Assembly (NCBI RefSeq): GCF_022317005.1
Contig: NZ_CP081006.1
Span: 3,658,001 to 3,722,000, forward strand
Source of the DNA: Mycobacterium sp. IDR2000157661
GTDB taxonomy: Bacteria; Actinomycetota; Actinomycetes; Mycobacteriales; Mycobacteriaceae
Direction: 5' to 3'
DNA length: 64,000 bases
Positions 8,186-17,002 of this stretch are shown here, piece after piece. The notes under the pieces were generated by a model. The model was not told the DNA's origin, ran no database searches, and saw only the letters and a list, made by a program, of their open reading frames with translations. Position 1 is the stretch's first letter. Each line of letters opens with the position of its first letter. Position numbers and translations under genes: made by a program.

Positions 8186-8443
8186 TCACAGCGCAGGATG
8201 CTCCGGCGCGGCCGCCCGCTCGGCGGCGGTCTTCTTGCGCCGCAGCAGCACCCGCCGGGAGCCGTCGGTGTAGAGCCGCACGCGGGTCAGTTCCCAGCCG
8301 CGGTACTCGGCCTCGATCGACAGCCGGGTCGACGCGCTGATACGGGTCACGTCCGGTGGCAGCCGCAGCGGCACCCACTCGTAGTCGTCAGAAAGGTCCT
8401 GATCCCAGCCCGCAGGCAGCCGGCCATGGCTGATCAAGCTCAT
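8186..8443 (-). CDS. DUF5703-type small protein
   Basis: 85 residues, overlapping lppL as ATGA and ending 4 bp before pyrD, so the three form one unit. It contains YEWVPLRLPPDVTRISA, then AEYRGWELTRVRLYTDGSRR, which I recognise as the actinobacterial DUF5703 pattern: a short beta-rich domain with alternating aromatic and basic residues. No signal peptide, membrane helix or catalytic motif is seen. Function unknown; the overlap suggests a fixed ratio with LppL. Confidence 0.75.
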   Translation of the reverse strand: MSLISHGRLPAGWDQDLSDDYEWVPLRLPPDVTRISASTRLSIEAEYRGWELTRVRLYTDGSRRVLLRRKKTAAERAAAPEHPAL

Positions 8444-9495
8444 GCGCCCCCACCCGGGGCATCGCTGATCACCTGCACACCCGCTCCCGATCCGGACACC
8501 ACATATAGCGTGCCAGACGACTCGTCATAGGCCAGGGAGTTGGGTTGCTGCACGGTTCGATATCGCACCTTCTCGACGGGGATGCCGGTGGCCAGATCGT
8601 AGCCAATGACGCTGTTGTCCGCCGTCTGGGACACCCAGACGAGCGTGGCCGACCCCGCCAGCCCGTACGGTGCGCCGGGCACCGGGTAGCTCTGGCGCAG
8701 GATCAACGGCTCGGTGGCGAACACCAACAGGCCGTCGCCGCGGGTGTCGGCCACCAGCACCCGACCGGCCGGGTCGGCGACCATGGTCGCCGCGCCCAGA
8801 CCCGCCCGCAACGCCTGGTCGTCCTCGGTTCCGTCCTCTGAGACCGTCGTCACCGACGTCTGCCCCCGGTCCAGCACCACCGCCGTATTGCCCTGCGTCA
8901 CAATCTGATCGACTCGGGCGAAGACGTCGAGTTCGGCGGTCACCTCGGTCTCGGAACCCAGCGTGAGCACGGCGCCGTCGGCGGTGCCGAGGACCAGCCT
9001 GCCGTCGGCGCGGCGGGCGATCGCGGTGAAGTCGGTTCCCGGTGAGCCATCGACGCCGACCATCGTGACGGTGCCATCGGCGACGTCGACCCGGTAGTAG
9101 CCACCGCGCGTCGACAGGTACAGCCGGCCCTCGTCGTCACCTGTCATCGCCGTCGCCGGCGTCGGCAGCGAGACCGTTCTGGCGTCACCGTCCGGCGGAA
9201 ACACCGTGATCAGCGATTGAACCCCTGGACCGGTCGACAGCGTCACCAGCGAGCCGCTCGCAGGATCGACCCTGGCGGCACTGCCCGGCTGCGGCAGCGG
9301 TCGCACCACGCCGGGCGGCCTGCCGGTGGCGGGGGGCGACTCGGCCGCCTGCGCGGGCACGATGGTGGGTGGCGGCGCATCGTCGGGCTTGGATGAACAG
9401 CCGGCCAGCGCCAGGATTGCCAGTGCTGCGGCGCACCTCCGAAGAGGCTGATTCTGCGTGTTTAGGCGGCGCGGCAACGGGTAGCTTCCGATCAT
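8440..9495 (-). CDS. lppL: lipoprotein LppL, beta-propeller type
   Basis: 351 residues with a lipoprotein signal: a basic start, a hydrophobic stretch and the lipobox LALAGC, giving a lipidated Cys near residue 33. A Pro/Ala-rich linker follows, then repeated 40-residue units with GRLYLSTRGG, GRLVLGTADG, GRVLVADTRG and GTLYVVSGSG, typical of an NHL or YVTN beta-propeller. It should be anchored to the outer face of the cell membrane. From memory it corresponds to Rv2138. The ligand is unknown. It shares a divergent 111-bp promoter region with the next gene. Confidence 0.85.
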   Translation of the reverse strand: MIGSYPLPRRLNTQNQPLRRCAAALAILALAGCSSKPDDAPPPTIVPAQAAESPPATGRPPGVVRPLPQPGSAARVDPASGSLVTLSTGPGVQSLITVFPPDGDARTVSLPTPATAMTGDDEGRLYLSTRGGYYRVDVADGTVTMVGVDGSPGTDFTAIARRADGRLVLGTADGAVLTLGSETEVTAELDVFARVDQIVTQGNTAVVLDRGQTSVTTVSEDGTEDDQALRAGLGAATMVADPAGRVLVADTRGDGLLVFATEPLILRQSYPVPGAPYGLAGSATLVWVSQTADNSVIGYDLATGIPVEKVRYRTVQQPNSLAYDESSGTLYVVSGSGAGVQVISDAPGGGA

Positions 9496-9606
9496 GATTC
9501 GCGGATGTGGGCTGAATCGCCAGTCTAGGCAGACCGTTCGTCGTGTATTACCGGCCGCTCGTCGTGGCCGCGTCTTCGACGGTTACCGCGGCGGTATGGT
9601 CCGATC

Positions 9607-9915
9607 ATGACCCTCGCCGCAGGCCGCGAACTGGGCCACGAATTCGCCATCGAGGACATCACGACCGGCCTGCACGCGAGTGGATTCGGCCAGGTCGGTG
9701 ACGGACGCAGCTTCTCCTTTCATGTCGAGCGCCAGCACCTTGTCGTCGAGATCTACCGGCCACGGCTCACCCGGCCGGTACCGCTGGAGGAAGACGTGGT
9801 GGCCAGCGCCACCCGCACGCTGACCGACCTCGACCTCACCGACGCACGCAGCGTGACCGCGGCCGTCCGCGACGCGGTCGCGGCCGCACAGCCCGTGGCG
9901 CGCCCCAACCGCTGA
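9607..9915 (+). CDS. conserved mycobacterial hypothetical protein
   Basis: 102 residues from ATG 9607; a TATGGT box ends 6 bp before it, as in leaderless mycobacterial transcripts. The sequence holds a beta-rich core (FSFHVERQHLVVEIYRPRL) and an Ala-rich C-terminal helix. No signal, cysteine or membrane segment. It lies where M. tuberculosis has Rv2137c. Function unknown. Confidence 0.75.
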   Translation: MTLAAGRELGHEFAIEDITTGLHASGFGQVGDGRSFSFHVERQHLVVEIYRPRLTRPVPLEEDVVASATRTLTDLDLTDARSVTAAVRDAVAAAQPVARPNR

Positions 9916-9940
9916 CAAACTGCACGGTACGGTCGTCGTC

Positions 9941-10789
9941 GTGACGGACGTGCCGGCGATGTCGTGGGTCCAGGTTCTCGTTCTCGCGGTTCTGCAAGGT
10001 CTGACCGAATTCCTGCCCGTCTCGTCGTCCGGGCACCTGGCGATCGCCTCGCGCGTCTTCTTCGCCGACGACGCCGGGGCGTCGTTCACCGCCGTCACAC
10101 AGTTGGGCACCGAACTGGCCGTGCTGCTCTACTTCGCCAGAGACATCGGCCGGATCGTCAAGGCGTGGTTCAACGGGCTGCTCGTCAAGGCACATCGCAA
10201 CGCCGACTACCGGCTCGGCTGGTACGTCATCATCGGCACCATCCCGATCGCGGTGTTCGGGCTCATCTTCAAGGATCAGATTCGCACGGGCGCAAGGAAT
10301 CTGTGGCTGATCGCCATTGCGCTGATTCTGTTCTCCGTCGTGATCGCCGCCGCGGAGTACCTCGGCAGGCAGAGCCGCCGCGTCGAGCAGCTCACCTGGA
10401 AAGACGGCCTCATCGTCGGACTGGCCCAATGCCTTGCACTGGTGCCCGGCGTCTCGCGGTCGGGCGCGACCATCAGTGTCGGGCTGTTTCTGGGCATGCA
10501 ACGTGAACTCGCGGCGCGGTTCGGCTTCCTGCTCGCCATTCCGGCGGTCTTCGCATCGGGGTTGTTCTCCCTGCCCGACGCGTTCAACCCCGTCGGCGAG
10601 GGCATGAGCGCAACTGGTCCGCAGCTGCTGGTGGCGACTGCCATCGCGTTCGTCGTCGGGTTCGCAGCAGTGGCGTGGTTCCTGCGCTTCCTGGTCCGCC
10701 ACAGCATGTACTGGTTCGTCGGGTACCGCGTAGCGTTGGGCATCGTCGTGCTGATCATGTTGGGTACCGGTGTGGTGTCGGCGAGATGA
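9941..10789 (+). CDS. uppP: undecaprenyl-diphosphatase
   Basis: 282 residues from GTG 9941, supported by TACGGT 7 bp upstream; ATG 9959 would give the 276-residue form typical of the family. UppP (BacA) removes a phosphate from undecaprenyl diphosphate on the outer face of the membrane, recycling the carrier for peptidoglycan and arabinogalactan. Both catalytic motifs are present: EFLPVSSSGHL near the N-terminus and PGVSRSGAT in the middle. About eight hydrophobic segments are visible. The 3' end overlaps the phosphatase gene as ATGA. Confidence 0.95.
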   Translation: MTDVPAMSWVQVLVLAVLQGLTEFLPVSSSGHLAIASRVFFADDAGASFTAVTQLGTELAVLLYFARDIGRIVKAWFNGLLVKAHRNADYRLGWYVIIGTIPIAVFGLIFKDQIRTGARNLWLIAIALILFSVVIAAAEYLGRQSRRVEQLTWKDGLIVGLAQCLALVPGVSRSGATISVGLFLGMQRELAARFGFLLAIPAVFASGLFSLPDAFNPVGEGMSATGPQLLVATAIAFVVGFAAVAWFLRFLVRHSMYWFVGYRVALGIVVLIMLGTGVVSAR

Positions 10790-11499
10790 CCGTGATCCTG
10801 TTGCGGCACGGCCGCTCGACGTCGAACACCGCACACACGCTGGCCGGCCGGTCGGCGGGGGTCGACCTCGACGACAAAGGGCGAGAACAGGCCCAGGCGG
10901 TGGTGGTGCGGATCGGGTCGCTGCCCATCCGGGCGATCGTGCGCTCACCGCTGCTGCGCTGCGAGCGGACCGTCGAACCGCTGGCGGCGGCCCTGGGCCT
11001 CACGCCCGTGGTCGACGAGCGGATCTCCGAAGTCGACTACGGCGCCTGGACCGGGCGCAAGCTCGGCGATCTGGTCAAAGAGCCGCTCTGGGGGGTCGTG
11101 CAGCAGCAGCCGAGCGCCGCGGTGTTCCCCGACGGCGAGGGGCTGGCCCAGATGCAGGCACGCGCTGTCGAGGCCGTTCGTGAGCACGACCGCCGGCTCG
11201 CCGAAGAGCACAAGGCCGACGTGCTGTGGGTCGCGTGCACCCACGGCGATGTGATCAAGGCCGTGGTGGCCGACGCGCTCGGCACGCACCTCGACAGTTT
11301 CCAGCGGCTCACCGCCGACCCCGCGTCGATGAGCGTGATCCGCTACACGGCGATGCGGCCGTTCGTCATCCACGTCAACCACACCGGTGACCAGCTCACC
11401 ACGGGGCTGACCCCGAAACCACCCCAGGCCGACGGGCAGAGCGGCGCCGACGGCGACGTGCCGCCGGAGGACGCCGTCGTCGGCGGCGGCGCAGGCTAG
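10786..11499 (+). CDS. histidine phosphatase (phosphoglycerate-mutase superfamily)
   Basis: 237 residues from ATG 10786, overlapping uppP. LLRHGRS (Arg7-His8-Gly9) supplies the phosphorylated histidine; the second conserved His is in CTHGD, and RSPLLRCERT and the acidic EVDYG complete the site. These enzymes remove phosphate from small molecules or act as mutases; a true glycolytic mutase would have extra residues not seen here. From memory the M. tuberculosis homologue is Rv2135c. Coupling with uppP is suggestive, but the substrate is unknown. Confidence 0.88.
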   Translation: MTVILLRHGRSTSNTAHTLAGRSAGVDLDDKGREQAQAVVVRIGSLPIRAIVRSPLLRCERTVEPLAAALGLTPVVDERISEVDYGAWTGRKLGDLVKEPLWGVVQQQPSAAVFPDGEGLAQMQARAVEAVREHDRRLAEEHKADVLWVACTHGDVIKAVVADALGTHLDSFQRLTADPASMSVIRYTAMRPFVIHVNHTGDQLTTGLTPKPPQADGQSGADGDVPPEDAVVGGGAG

Positions 11500-11545
11500 T
11501 GACGATTACGGCGCAAGCGGCTCAGCCGGTATTTTGGTAGATGCC

Positions 11546-12130
11546 ATGGCCCGCGCAATCCACGTCTTCCGCACCCCCGACCGCTTCGTGGCCGGAACCG
11601 TCGGCCAGCCGGGCAACCGGACGTTCTACCTACAGGCCGTGCACGACAAGCGCGTCGTCTCGGTGGTGCTGGAGAAGCAGCAGGTGGCCGTTCTCGCCGA
11701 GCGTATCGCGGCGTTGCTGCTCGAGATCAACCGCCGGTTCGGTACGCCGATCCCACCCGAGACCGGGGAGATCGAGGACTTGAGCCCGCTGGTCACCCCG
11801 GTGGATGCCGAGTTCCGCGTCGGCACGATGGGCCTGGGGTGGGACTCCGAGGCGCAGACCGTCGTCGTGGAGCTGCTCGCCGTGTCGGACACCGAGTTCG
11901 ACGCGTCGGTGGTCCTCGACGATGCCGAGGACGGACCCGACGCGGTGCGGGTGTTCCTCACTCCGGAGTCGGCGCGCCAGTTCGCGGCCCGGTCCAACCG
12001 CGTCATCTCGGCGGGGCGACCGCCCTGCCCGCTGTGCGATGAGCCGCTGGACCCGGAGGGTCACATCTGCGTGCGCACCAACGGCTACCGGCGCGGCGCG
12101 TTCGCCGAGTCCGACGATGACGTCGACTGA
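11546..12130 (+). CDS. DUF3090 family protein with C-terminal zinc ribbon
   Basis: 194 residues from ATG 11546, matching the family start MARAIHVFRTPDRF. The body is a beta-rich DUF3090 domain. The end has CPLC, then C near residue 175, an incomplete zinc-ribbon set (PPCPLCDEPLDPEGHIC). The gene overlaps the kinase-like gene by 14 bp. DUF3090 genes are paired with this kinase family across Actinobacteria, so the two products probably act together; neither is characterised. TATTTT at 11530-11535 may be the -10 box. Confidence 0.85.
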   Translation: MARAIHVFRTPDRFVAGTVGQPGNRTFYLQAVHDKRVVSVVLEKQQVAVLAERIAALLLEINRRFGTPIPPETGEIEDLSPLVTPVDAEFRVGTMGLGWDSEAQTVVVELLAVSDTEFDASVVLDDAEDGPDAVRVFLTPESARQFAARSNRVISAGRPPCPLCDEPLDPEGHICVRTNGYRRGAFAESDDDVD

Positions 12131-12956
12131 GCCCGGCGCGCCGGACCCCGCTGACCTCGACGAGGTGTGCCTGCGCGGCGAGCTGACGGTCATCGGGCGG
12201 ATCCGCTCGGCGAGTAATGCCACTTTCTTGTGTGAGGCGAATCTTGGCCCCCGCCAAGCGCATTGCGTATACAAGCCGGTGGCAGGAGAGGCCCCGCTCT
12301 GGGATTTCCCGGACGGCACGCTGGCGGGCCGTGAGGTCGGTGCGTATCTGATCTCGGCCGCGCTCGGCTGGAACATCGTGCCCTACACCGTTATTCGTGA
12401 CGGGCCGGCCGGTCCGGGCATGGTGCAACGGTGGGTGGACCAGCCCGGAGACGCCGCCGATGACAGCGAACCGCCGTCGGGTCCCGACCTGGTCGACATC
12501 CTGCCCGCCGGGCGCATTCCGCCGGGCTACCTGCCGATCCTGCAGGCGTACGACTACGCCGGCGACGAGGTCACGCTGGTGCACGCCGACGACGACCGGT
12601 TGCGCCGGATGGCGGTGTTCGACGTGCTGGTCAACAACGCCGACCGCAAGGGTGGGCACATCTTGTGCGGCGTCGACGGGCACGTCTACGGCGTCGACCA
12701 CGGCGTGACCCTGCACGTCGAGGACAAGCTGCGCACGGTGCTGTGGGGATGGGCGGGCAAGCCCGTCGACGACCAGACTCTCGAGGCGGTGGCCGCGCTG
12801 GGCGACGCGTTGCGCAACGGTATGGCCGACGACCTGTGCGGTCACATCACCGACCGCGAGGTCGCCGCCTTGTCCACCAGAATAGTTGCGCTGCTTGAGG
12901 ATCCGGTGATGCCGACGCCGGACCGCAGGCGGCCCATCCCGTGGCCGGCGTTCTGA
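12117..12956 (+). CDS. SCO1664-family PI3/PI4-kinase-like protein
   Basis: 279 residues from ATG 12117, inside the end of the DUF3090 gene. The centre has FDVLVNNADRKGGHIL, an N-x-D-R-x3-H motif like the catalytic loop of PI3/4 kinases, followed by VYGVDHGVTL with the metal-binding DHG. An N-terminal lobe with YKPVAGEAPLWDFP includes a likely ATP-binding Lys. The family is named from Streptomyces; substrate unknown. Overlap with DUF3090 and proximity to cysQ and mshC hint at a shared operon. Confidence 0.85.
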   Translation: MTSTEPGAPDPADLDEVCLRGELTVIGRIRSASNATFLCEANLGPRQAHCVYKPVAGEAPLWDFPDGTLAGREVGAYLISAALGWNIVPYTVIRDGPAGPGMVQRWVDQPGDAADDSEPPSGPDLVDILPAGRIPPGYLPILQAYDYAGDEVTLVHADDDRLRRMAVFDVLVNNADRKGGHILCGVDGHVYGVDHGVTLHVEDKLRTVLWGWAGKPVDDQTLEAVAALGDALRNGMADDLCGHITDREVAALSTRIVALLEDPVMPTPDRRRPIPWPAF

Positions 12957-12970
12957 GCGATACTGTCGCG

Positions 12971-13750
12971 ATGAGCCTGACCGATGCGGCGCTGGCCGCC
13001 GAGGTGGCCGCCGAAGCCGGCGAACTGCTGCTGAAGGTGCGCGAGGAGGTCGGCTTCTACGATCCCTACGACCTCGGGGATGCGGGAGACTTCCGGGCCA
13101 ACAGGCTGATCCTGGAGCGGCTGCGCGAGCACCGACCCGATGACGCCGTGCTGTCCGAGGAGGCCGCCGACGACGTGTCCCGGGTGAACGCCGACCGGGT
13201 GTGGATCGTCGACCCGGTCGACGGGACATGGGAGTACTCGCTACCGGGGCGGCCGGACTGGGCGGTGCACATCGCATTGTGGCAACGCGACGGCAGCCCC
13301 AATGGGCGCATCACGGATGCGGCTGTGGCGCTGCCGGCCCACGGTGAGGTCTACCGCACCGACACGGTGACCGCGCCGCCGCCGCGCGTCGAGGGGCCGA
13401 TCCTCATCACCGCCAGCGCGAACCGGCCGCCGCCTGTGCTGTGGTGGCTGCGCGAGCGGATGGACATCCGGCTGGTGCGCATCGGCTCCGCGGGCGCCAA
13501 GGCGATGGCGGTGGTGCGCGGCGACGTGGACGCCTACCTGCACGCGGGCGGGCAGTGGGAGTGGGACTCGGCCGCGCCCGCCGGCGTCGTTCAGGCCGCG
13601 GGACTGCACGCCTCCCGCCTCGACGGCTCCGAGTTGGTCTACAACCGGCGCGACCCCTACCTGCCCGACCTGCTGATGTGCCGCCCGGAGCTCAAGGAAG
13701 CGCTGCTGGAGGCAATCCTGTCGGCCTACCGGAGCCGCAGAGGGCACTGA
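12971..13750 (+). CDS. cysQ: 3'-phosphoadenosine 5'-phosphate (PAP) phosphatase
   Basis: 259 residues from ATG 12971 (an in-frame ATG at 12941 lies inside the previous gene). CysQ removes the 3' phosphate from PAP or PAPS, controlling sulfur assimilation; mycobacterial CysQ may also act on inositol or fructose bisphosphates. Metal-site residues are in LSEEA (Glu) and DPVDGT (two Asp), and the third Asp is in WEWDSAAP. The usual DPLDGT-R-EF reads DPVDGT-W-EY here, so one basic position is changed. It lies just upstream of mshC, the other cysteine-linked gene. Confidence 0.9.
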   Translation: MSLTDAALAAEVAAEAGELLLKVREEVGFYDPYDLGDAGDFRANRLILERLREHRPDDAVLSEEAADDVSRVNADRVWIVDPVDGTWEYSLPGRPDWAVHIALWQRDGSPNGRITDAAVALPAHGEVYRTDTVTAPPPRVEGPILITASANRPPPVLWWLRERMDIRLVRIGSAGAKAMAVVRGDVDAYLHAGGQWEWDSAAPAGVVQAAGLHASRLDGSELVYNRRDPYLPDLLMCRPELKEALLEAILSAYRSRRGH

Positions 13751-13807
13751 CGGGGAATGAAACAGGCGCGCGCGTTGTCCGACACGCTGATGCCTAGAGT
13801 CGGGGCT

Positions 13808-15046
13808 ATGAATTCGTGGCCGGCGCCGTCGGTCCCGGCGCTGCCGGGGCGCGGTCCTGCGCTGCGTTTGTACGACAGCGCCGACCGGCAGGTCCGCCCG
13901 GTCAGCGCCGGCGACACGGCCACCATGTACGTCTGCGGGATCACCCCCTACGACGCCACCCACCTGGGGCACGCGGCCACCTACCTGGCCTTCGACCTGG
14001 TGCACCGGGTGTGGCTGGACACCGGCCACCGTGTGCACTACGTGCAGAACATCACCGACGTCGACGATCCGCTGTTCGAGCGGGCTCAGCGCGACGGGGT
14101 CGACTGGCGTGCGCTGGCCGACCGCGAAATCGGCCTGTTCTGTGAGGACATGGCCGCGCTGCGGGTGCTGCCGCCGCACGACTACGTGGCCGCCACCGAC
14201 GCGATCGCCGAGGTGATCGAGCTCACCGAGAAGATGCTGGCCTCCGGTGCCGCCTACTTCGTGGACGATCCGCAGTATCCCGACGTCTACTTCCGTGCCG
14301 ACGCCACCGCGCAGTTCGGCTACGAGTCCGGCTACGACCGCGCCACCATGCTGCGGCTGTTCGCCGAGCGCGGCGGTGACCCGACCCGGGCCGGTAAGGG
14401 TGACGAACTCGACGCGCTGCTGTGGCGGGCGCAGCGGCCGGACGAACCGAGCTGGCCGTCGCCGTTCGGGCCGGGGCGGCCGGGCTGGCACGTGGAGTGC
14501 GCGGCGATCGCGCTGAGCCGCATCGGCACCGGCCTCGACATCCAGGGCGGTGGCAGCGACCTGATCTTCCCGCATCACGAGTTCTCGGCTGCGCACGCCG
14601 AATCCGTCACCGGCGAACGGCGATTCGCTCGCCACTACGTGCATGCGGGCATGATCGGCTGGGATGGCCACAAGATGAGCAAGAGCCGGGGCAACCTGGT
14701 GCTGGTCTCACGGCTGCGGAGCGACGGCGTGGATCCCGCGGCGATCCGGCTCGGCCTGCTCGCAGGTCACTACCGCTCCGACCGGTACTGGAGCGACGCG
14801 GTGCTCGCCGAGGCCCACGACCGGCTGGGGCGCTGGCGGGCTGCCGTGGCTCTCGAGGGCGCCCCCGACGCCACCGACGTGGTGGGCCGCATCCGCCGCT
14901 ACCTCGCCGACGATCTGGACACCCCGAAAGCGCTTGCCGCGCTTGATGGCTGGACCACCGACGCGCTGACCTACGGTGGCCACGACACCGCCGCAGGCCG
15001 CACGGTGGCGACCGCCGTCGACGCGCTGCTCGGCATCGCTCTGTAG
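13808..15046 (+). CDS. mshC: cysteine:glucosaminyl-inositol ligase (mycothiol synthesis)
   Basis: 412 residues from ATG 13808, 7 bp after a TAGAGT box, which fixes the start over an open frame reaching 13757. MshC joins cysteine to GlcN-Ins with ATP, the third enzymatic step to mycothiol. It is related to class I cysteinyl-tRNA synthetase: zinc Cys43 in YVCGITPYD, HLGH (52-55) as the HIGH motif, KMSKS near residue 288, WHVECAAI with a second zinc Cys, and FPHHEFS. It lacks the tRNA-binding C-terminus of CysS, as expected. Confidence 0.96.
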   Translation: MNSWPAPSVPALPGRGPALRLYDSADRQVRPVSAGDTATMYVCGITPYDATHLGHAATYLAFDLVHRVWLDTGHRVHYVQNITDVDDPLFERAQRDGVDWRALADREIGLFCEDMAALRVLPPHDYVAATDAIAEVIELTEKMLASGAAYFVDDPQYPDVYFRADATAQFGYESGYDRATMLRLFAERGGDPTRAGKGDELDALLWRAQRPDEPSWPSPFGPGRPGWHVECAAIALSRIGTGLDIQGGGSDLIFPHHEFSAAHAESVTGERRFARHYVHAGMIGWDGHKMSKSRGNLVLVSRLRSDGVDPAAIRLGLLAGHYRSDRYWSDAVLAEAHDRLGRWRAAVALEGAPDATDVVGRIRRYLADDLDTPKALAALDGWTTDALTYGGHDTAAGRTVATAVDALLGIAL

Positions 15047-15101
15047 CGCCCAGCCGTCGCGGATCGGCCCCCCCAACCGAGGGCGGAGTACTTTGTCCGC
15101 C

Positions 15102-15977
15102 ATGGGTTCTGTCAACGGGAAAGTCGCCCTCATCACCGGCGGGGCGAACGGCATCGGTGAAGAAGTCGCCCGCCGGTTGCACGGCAAGGGCGCCAAGCTG
15201 GTGCTCACCGACCTCGACGAGGGCCGACTCTCCGACGTCGCCGCTCGCCTCGGGGACGACCGCGTGCTGACCCTCGTCGCCGACGTGCGGGATCTGCCTG
15301 CGATGCAGTCCGCCGTCGACAACGGCATCGAGCGATTCGGCGGCATCGACATCGTGATGGCCAACGCGGGCATCGCGACCGCGGGATCGCTGCTGGCCGT
15401 CGACCCGGACGCGTTCAAGACGCTGATCGACGTCAACGTCGTCGGCGTGTTCAACACGGTGCGGGCGGCGCTGCCGTCGGTGATCGAACGCCGCGGCTAC
15501 GTGCTGATCGTGTCGTCGGCCGCGGCCTATGCGCCGTCGGCGGGGATGGTGGCCTACGACACGTCCAAGGCCGGTGTCGAGCACTTTGCCAACGCGCTGC
15601 GGCTGGAACTGGCCCACCGCGGCGTGGATGTCGGGTCGGCGCACATGCTGTGGATCGACACGCCGATGGTGCGGGACGGCAAGGCGGAGTCGCCGGCGTT
15701 CCGCGAGATGCTGAACCGGCTGCCCGGGCCGCTGGGCAAGACCACGTCGGTCGAGAAGTGCGGCGAGGTGTTCCTCAAGGGCATCGCGGAACGCAAGCGT
15801 CAGATCAACTGCCCGCAGTGGGTGGGGCTGATGCGCTGGCTCAAGCCGGTGCTGGCCTCGCGGCTGGGGGAGCGTGCCACGTTGAAGTCGGTGCCCGAAT
15901 TGCTGCCGCAGATGGACGCGGAAGTCGTCGCGCAGGGCCGGTCGATGAGTGCCAGGGCCCAGCAACTCAACGGCTGA
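15102..15977 (+). CDS. short-chain dehydrogenase/reductase
   Basis: 291 residues from ATG 15102; TACTTT ends 7 bp upstream, fitting a leaderless start and excluding the longer frame that overlaps mshC. TGGANGIG binds the cofactor, NAG follows, Ser-Ser-Ala and YDTSK hold the catalytic Ser, Tyr and Lys. Asp of LTDLD after beta-2 favours NAD over NADP. From memory it matches Rv2129c. The substrate is unknown. The gene converges with the PAC2 gene across a perfect hairpin. Confidence 0.88.
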   Translation: MGSVNGKVALITGGANGIGEEVARRLHGKGAKLVLTDLDEGRLSDVAARLGDDRVLTLVADVRDLPAMQSAVDNGIERFGGIDIVMANAGIATAGSLLAVDPDAFKTLIDVNVVGVFNTVRAALPSVIERRGYVLIVSSAAAYAPSAGMVAYDTSKAGVEHFANALRLELAHRGVDVGSAHMLWIDTPMVRDGKAESPAFREMLNRLPGPLGKTTSVEKCGEVFLKGIAERKRQINCPQWVGLMRWLKPVLASRLGERATLKSVPELLPQMDAEVVAQGRSMSARAQQLNG

Positions 15978-16000
15978 CCGCAAACAGGGCCGGTCAGCCG
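15971..16000. terminator. bidirectional hairpin terminator between convergent genes
   Basis: CGGCTGACCG (15971-15980) and CGGTCAGCCG (15991-16000) form a perfect 10-bp stem with a 10-nt loop. Each arm contains the stop codon of one of the two converging genes. No U-tract follows, which is normal in mycobacteria. Confidence 0.75.
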
Positions 16001-16920
16001 CGGAAGCCGGGGCCGCGGCGGCGCAGGTAGCGCTCGAACTCGGCGGCCAGCGCGTCGCCGTCGATCTTGCCGAGCGCGTCGTGCATGTCGACCTCGGCGT
16101 CGCCGCGTTCCTCCAGCGACTGCACGTACTCGGCGATCTCGTCGTCCTCGGCGGTCATCTCCGACACCGCCTGCTCCCACTCCTCGGCGGCCGAGGGCAG
16201 GTCGGCCAGCGGCACCTCGATGTCGAGGACGTCCTCGACGCGGCGCAGCAAGGCCACCGTCGCCTTCGGGTTCGGCGGCTGCGACACGTAGTGCGGGATG
16301 GCCGCCCAGAACGTCACTGCGGGGATACCGGCCTGCACACAGGCGTCCTGGAACACCCCGGCGATGCCCGTCGGGCCCTCGTAACGGGTCTCCTCCAGGC
16401 CGAACGTCTGGGCCGAATCGGACGAGTAGGCGGCCCCCGACACCGGCACCGGACGGGTGTGCGGCGTGTCGGCCAGCAGCGCGCCGAGGATGACGACGGT
16501 CGTCACGTTGAGCTTCTCGGCGATGGCCAGCAGTTCGGCGCAGAACGTGCGCCACCGCATATTGGGTTCGACGCCGTGCATCAGCACGATGTCGCGGTCC
16601 GAGCCGGGGGGCCGGCAGTGCGAGATGCGCATCGACGGCCACACCAGCTCGCGGGTGACCCCGTCGACCTGCCGGATGACCGGCCGATTCACCTGGTAGT
16701 CGTAGTAGGCCTCGTCGTCGATGTTCACGATCGTGTCGGCTTCCCAGATGGCGTCCAGGTGCTCCAGCGCGTCACTGGCGGCGTCACCGGCGTCGTTCCA
16801 GCCCTCGAAGGCCGCGACCACAATCGTGTCGTGGAGTTCTGGCATGTCAGGGCCGGTCGGCGATGAGCCGCGTGCGCGAACAGCATCGGGCCTGGGCCCG
16901 CTCGCATCCGACAAGGTCAC
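15994..16920 (-). CDS. PAC2 (proteasome-assembly-chaperone) family protein
   Basis: 308 residues from GTG 16920, preceded by TACGCT at 6 bp; ATG 16845 (283 residues) starts the conserved part, MPELHDTIVVAAFEGWNDAG. The PAC2 domain continues through VLMHGVEPNMRW and FGLEETRYEGPTGI, with an acidic C-terminal tail of heptad-like helices. In eukaryotes PAC2 helps proteasome assembly; in Actinobacteria the role is unknown. From memory this is Rv2125, next to metH as here. The Pup-proteasome genes lie 15 kb away, so any link is speculative. Confidence 0.82.
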   Translation of the reverse strand: MTLSDASGPRPDAVRARGSSPTGPDMPELHDTIVVAAFEGWNDAGDAASDALEHLDAIWEADTIVNIDDEAYYDYQVNRPVIRQVDGVTRELVWPSMRISHCRPPGSDRDIVLMHGVEPNMRWRTFCAELLAIAEKLNVTTVVILGALLADTPHTRPVPVSGAAYSSDSAQTFGLEETRYEGPTGIAGVFQDACVQAGIPAVTFWAAIPHYVSQPPNPKATVALLRRVEDVLDIEVPLADLPSAAEEWEQAVSEMTAEDDEIAEYVQSLEERGDAEVDMHDALGKIDGDALAAEFERYLRRRGPGFRG

Positions 16921-17002
16921 TACGCCAGCGTAAGCCCTGCCCGACGGCTGCGAGCGGCATCGCCACACGGGTTGACTTGCATCCGGCTACTACCCTGGAT
17001 CC
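16921..17002. promoter_or_regulatory. divergent promoter pair (PAC2 gene / metH side)
   Basis: Leftward: TACGCT (minus strand, 16932-16927) ends 6 bp before GTG 16920. Rightward: TACCCT (16991-16996) ends 6 bp before GTG 17003, with TTGACT at 16972-16977 too close to be its -35 box. Both -10 boxes fit the mycobacterial TANNNT pattern. Confidence 0.5.
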
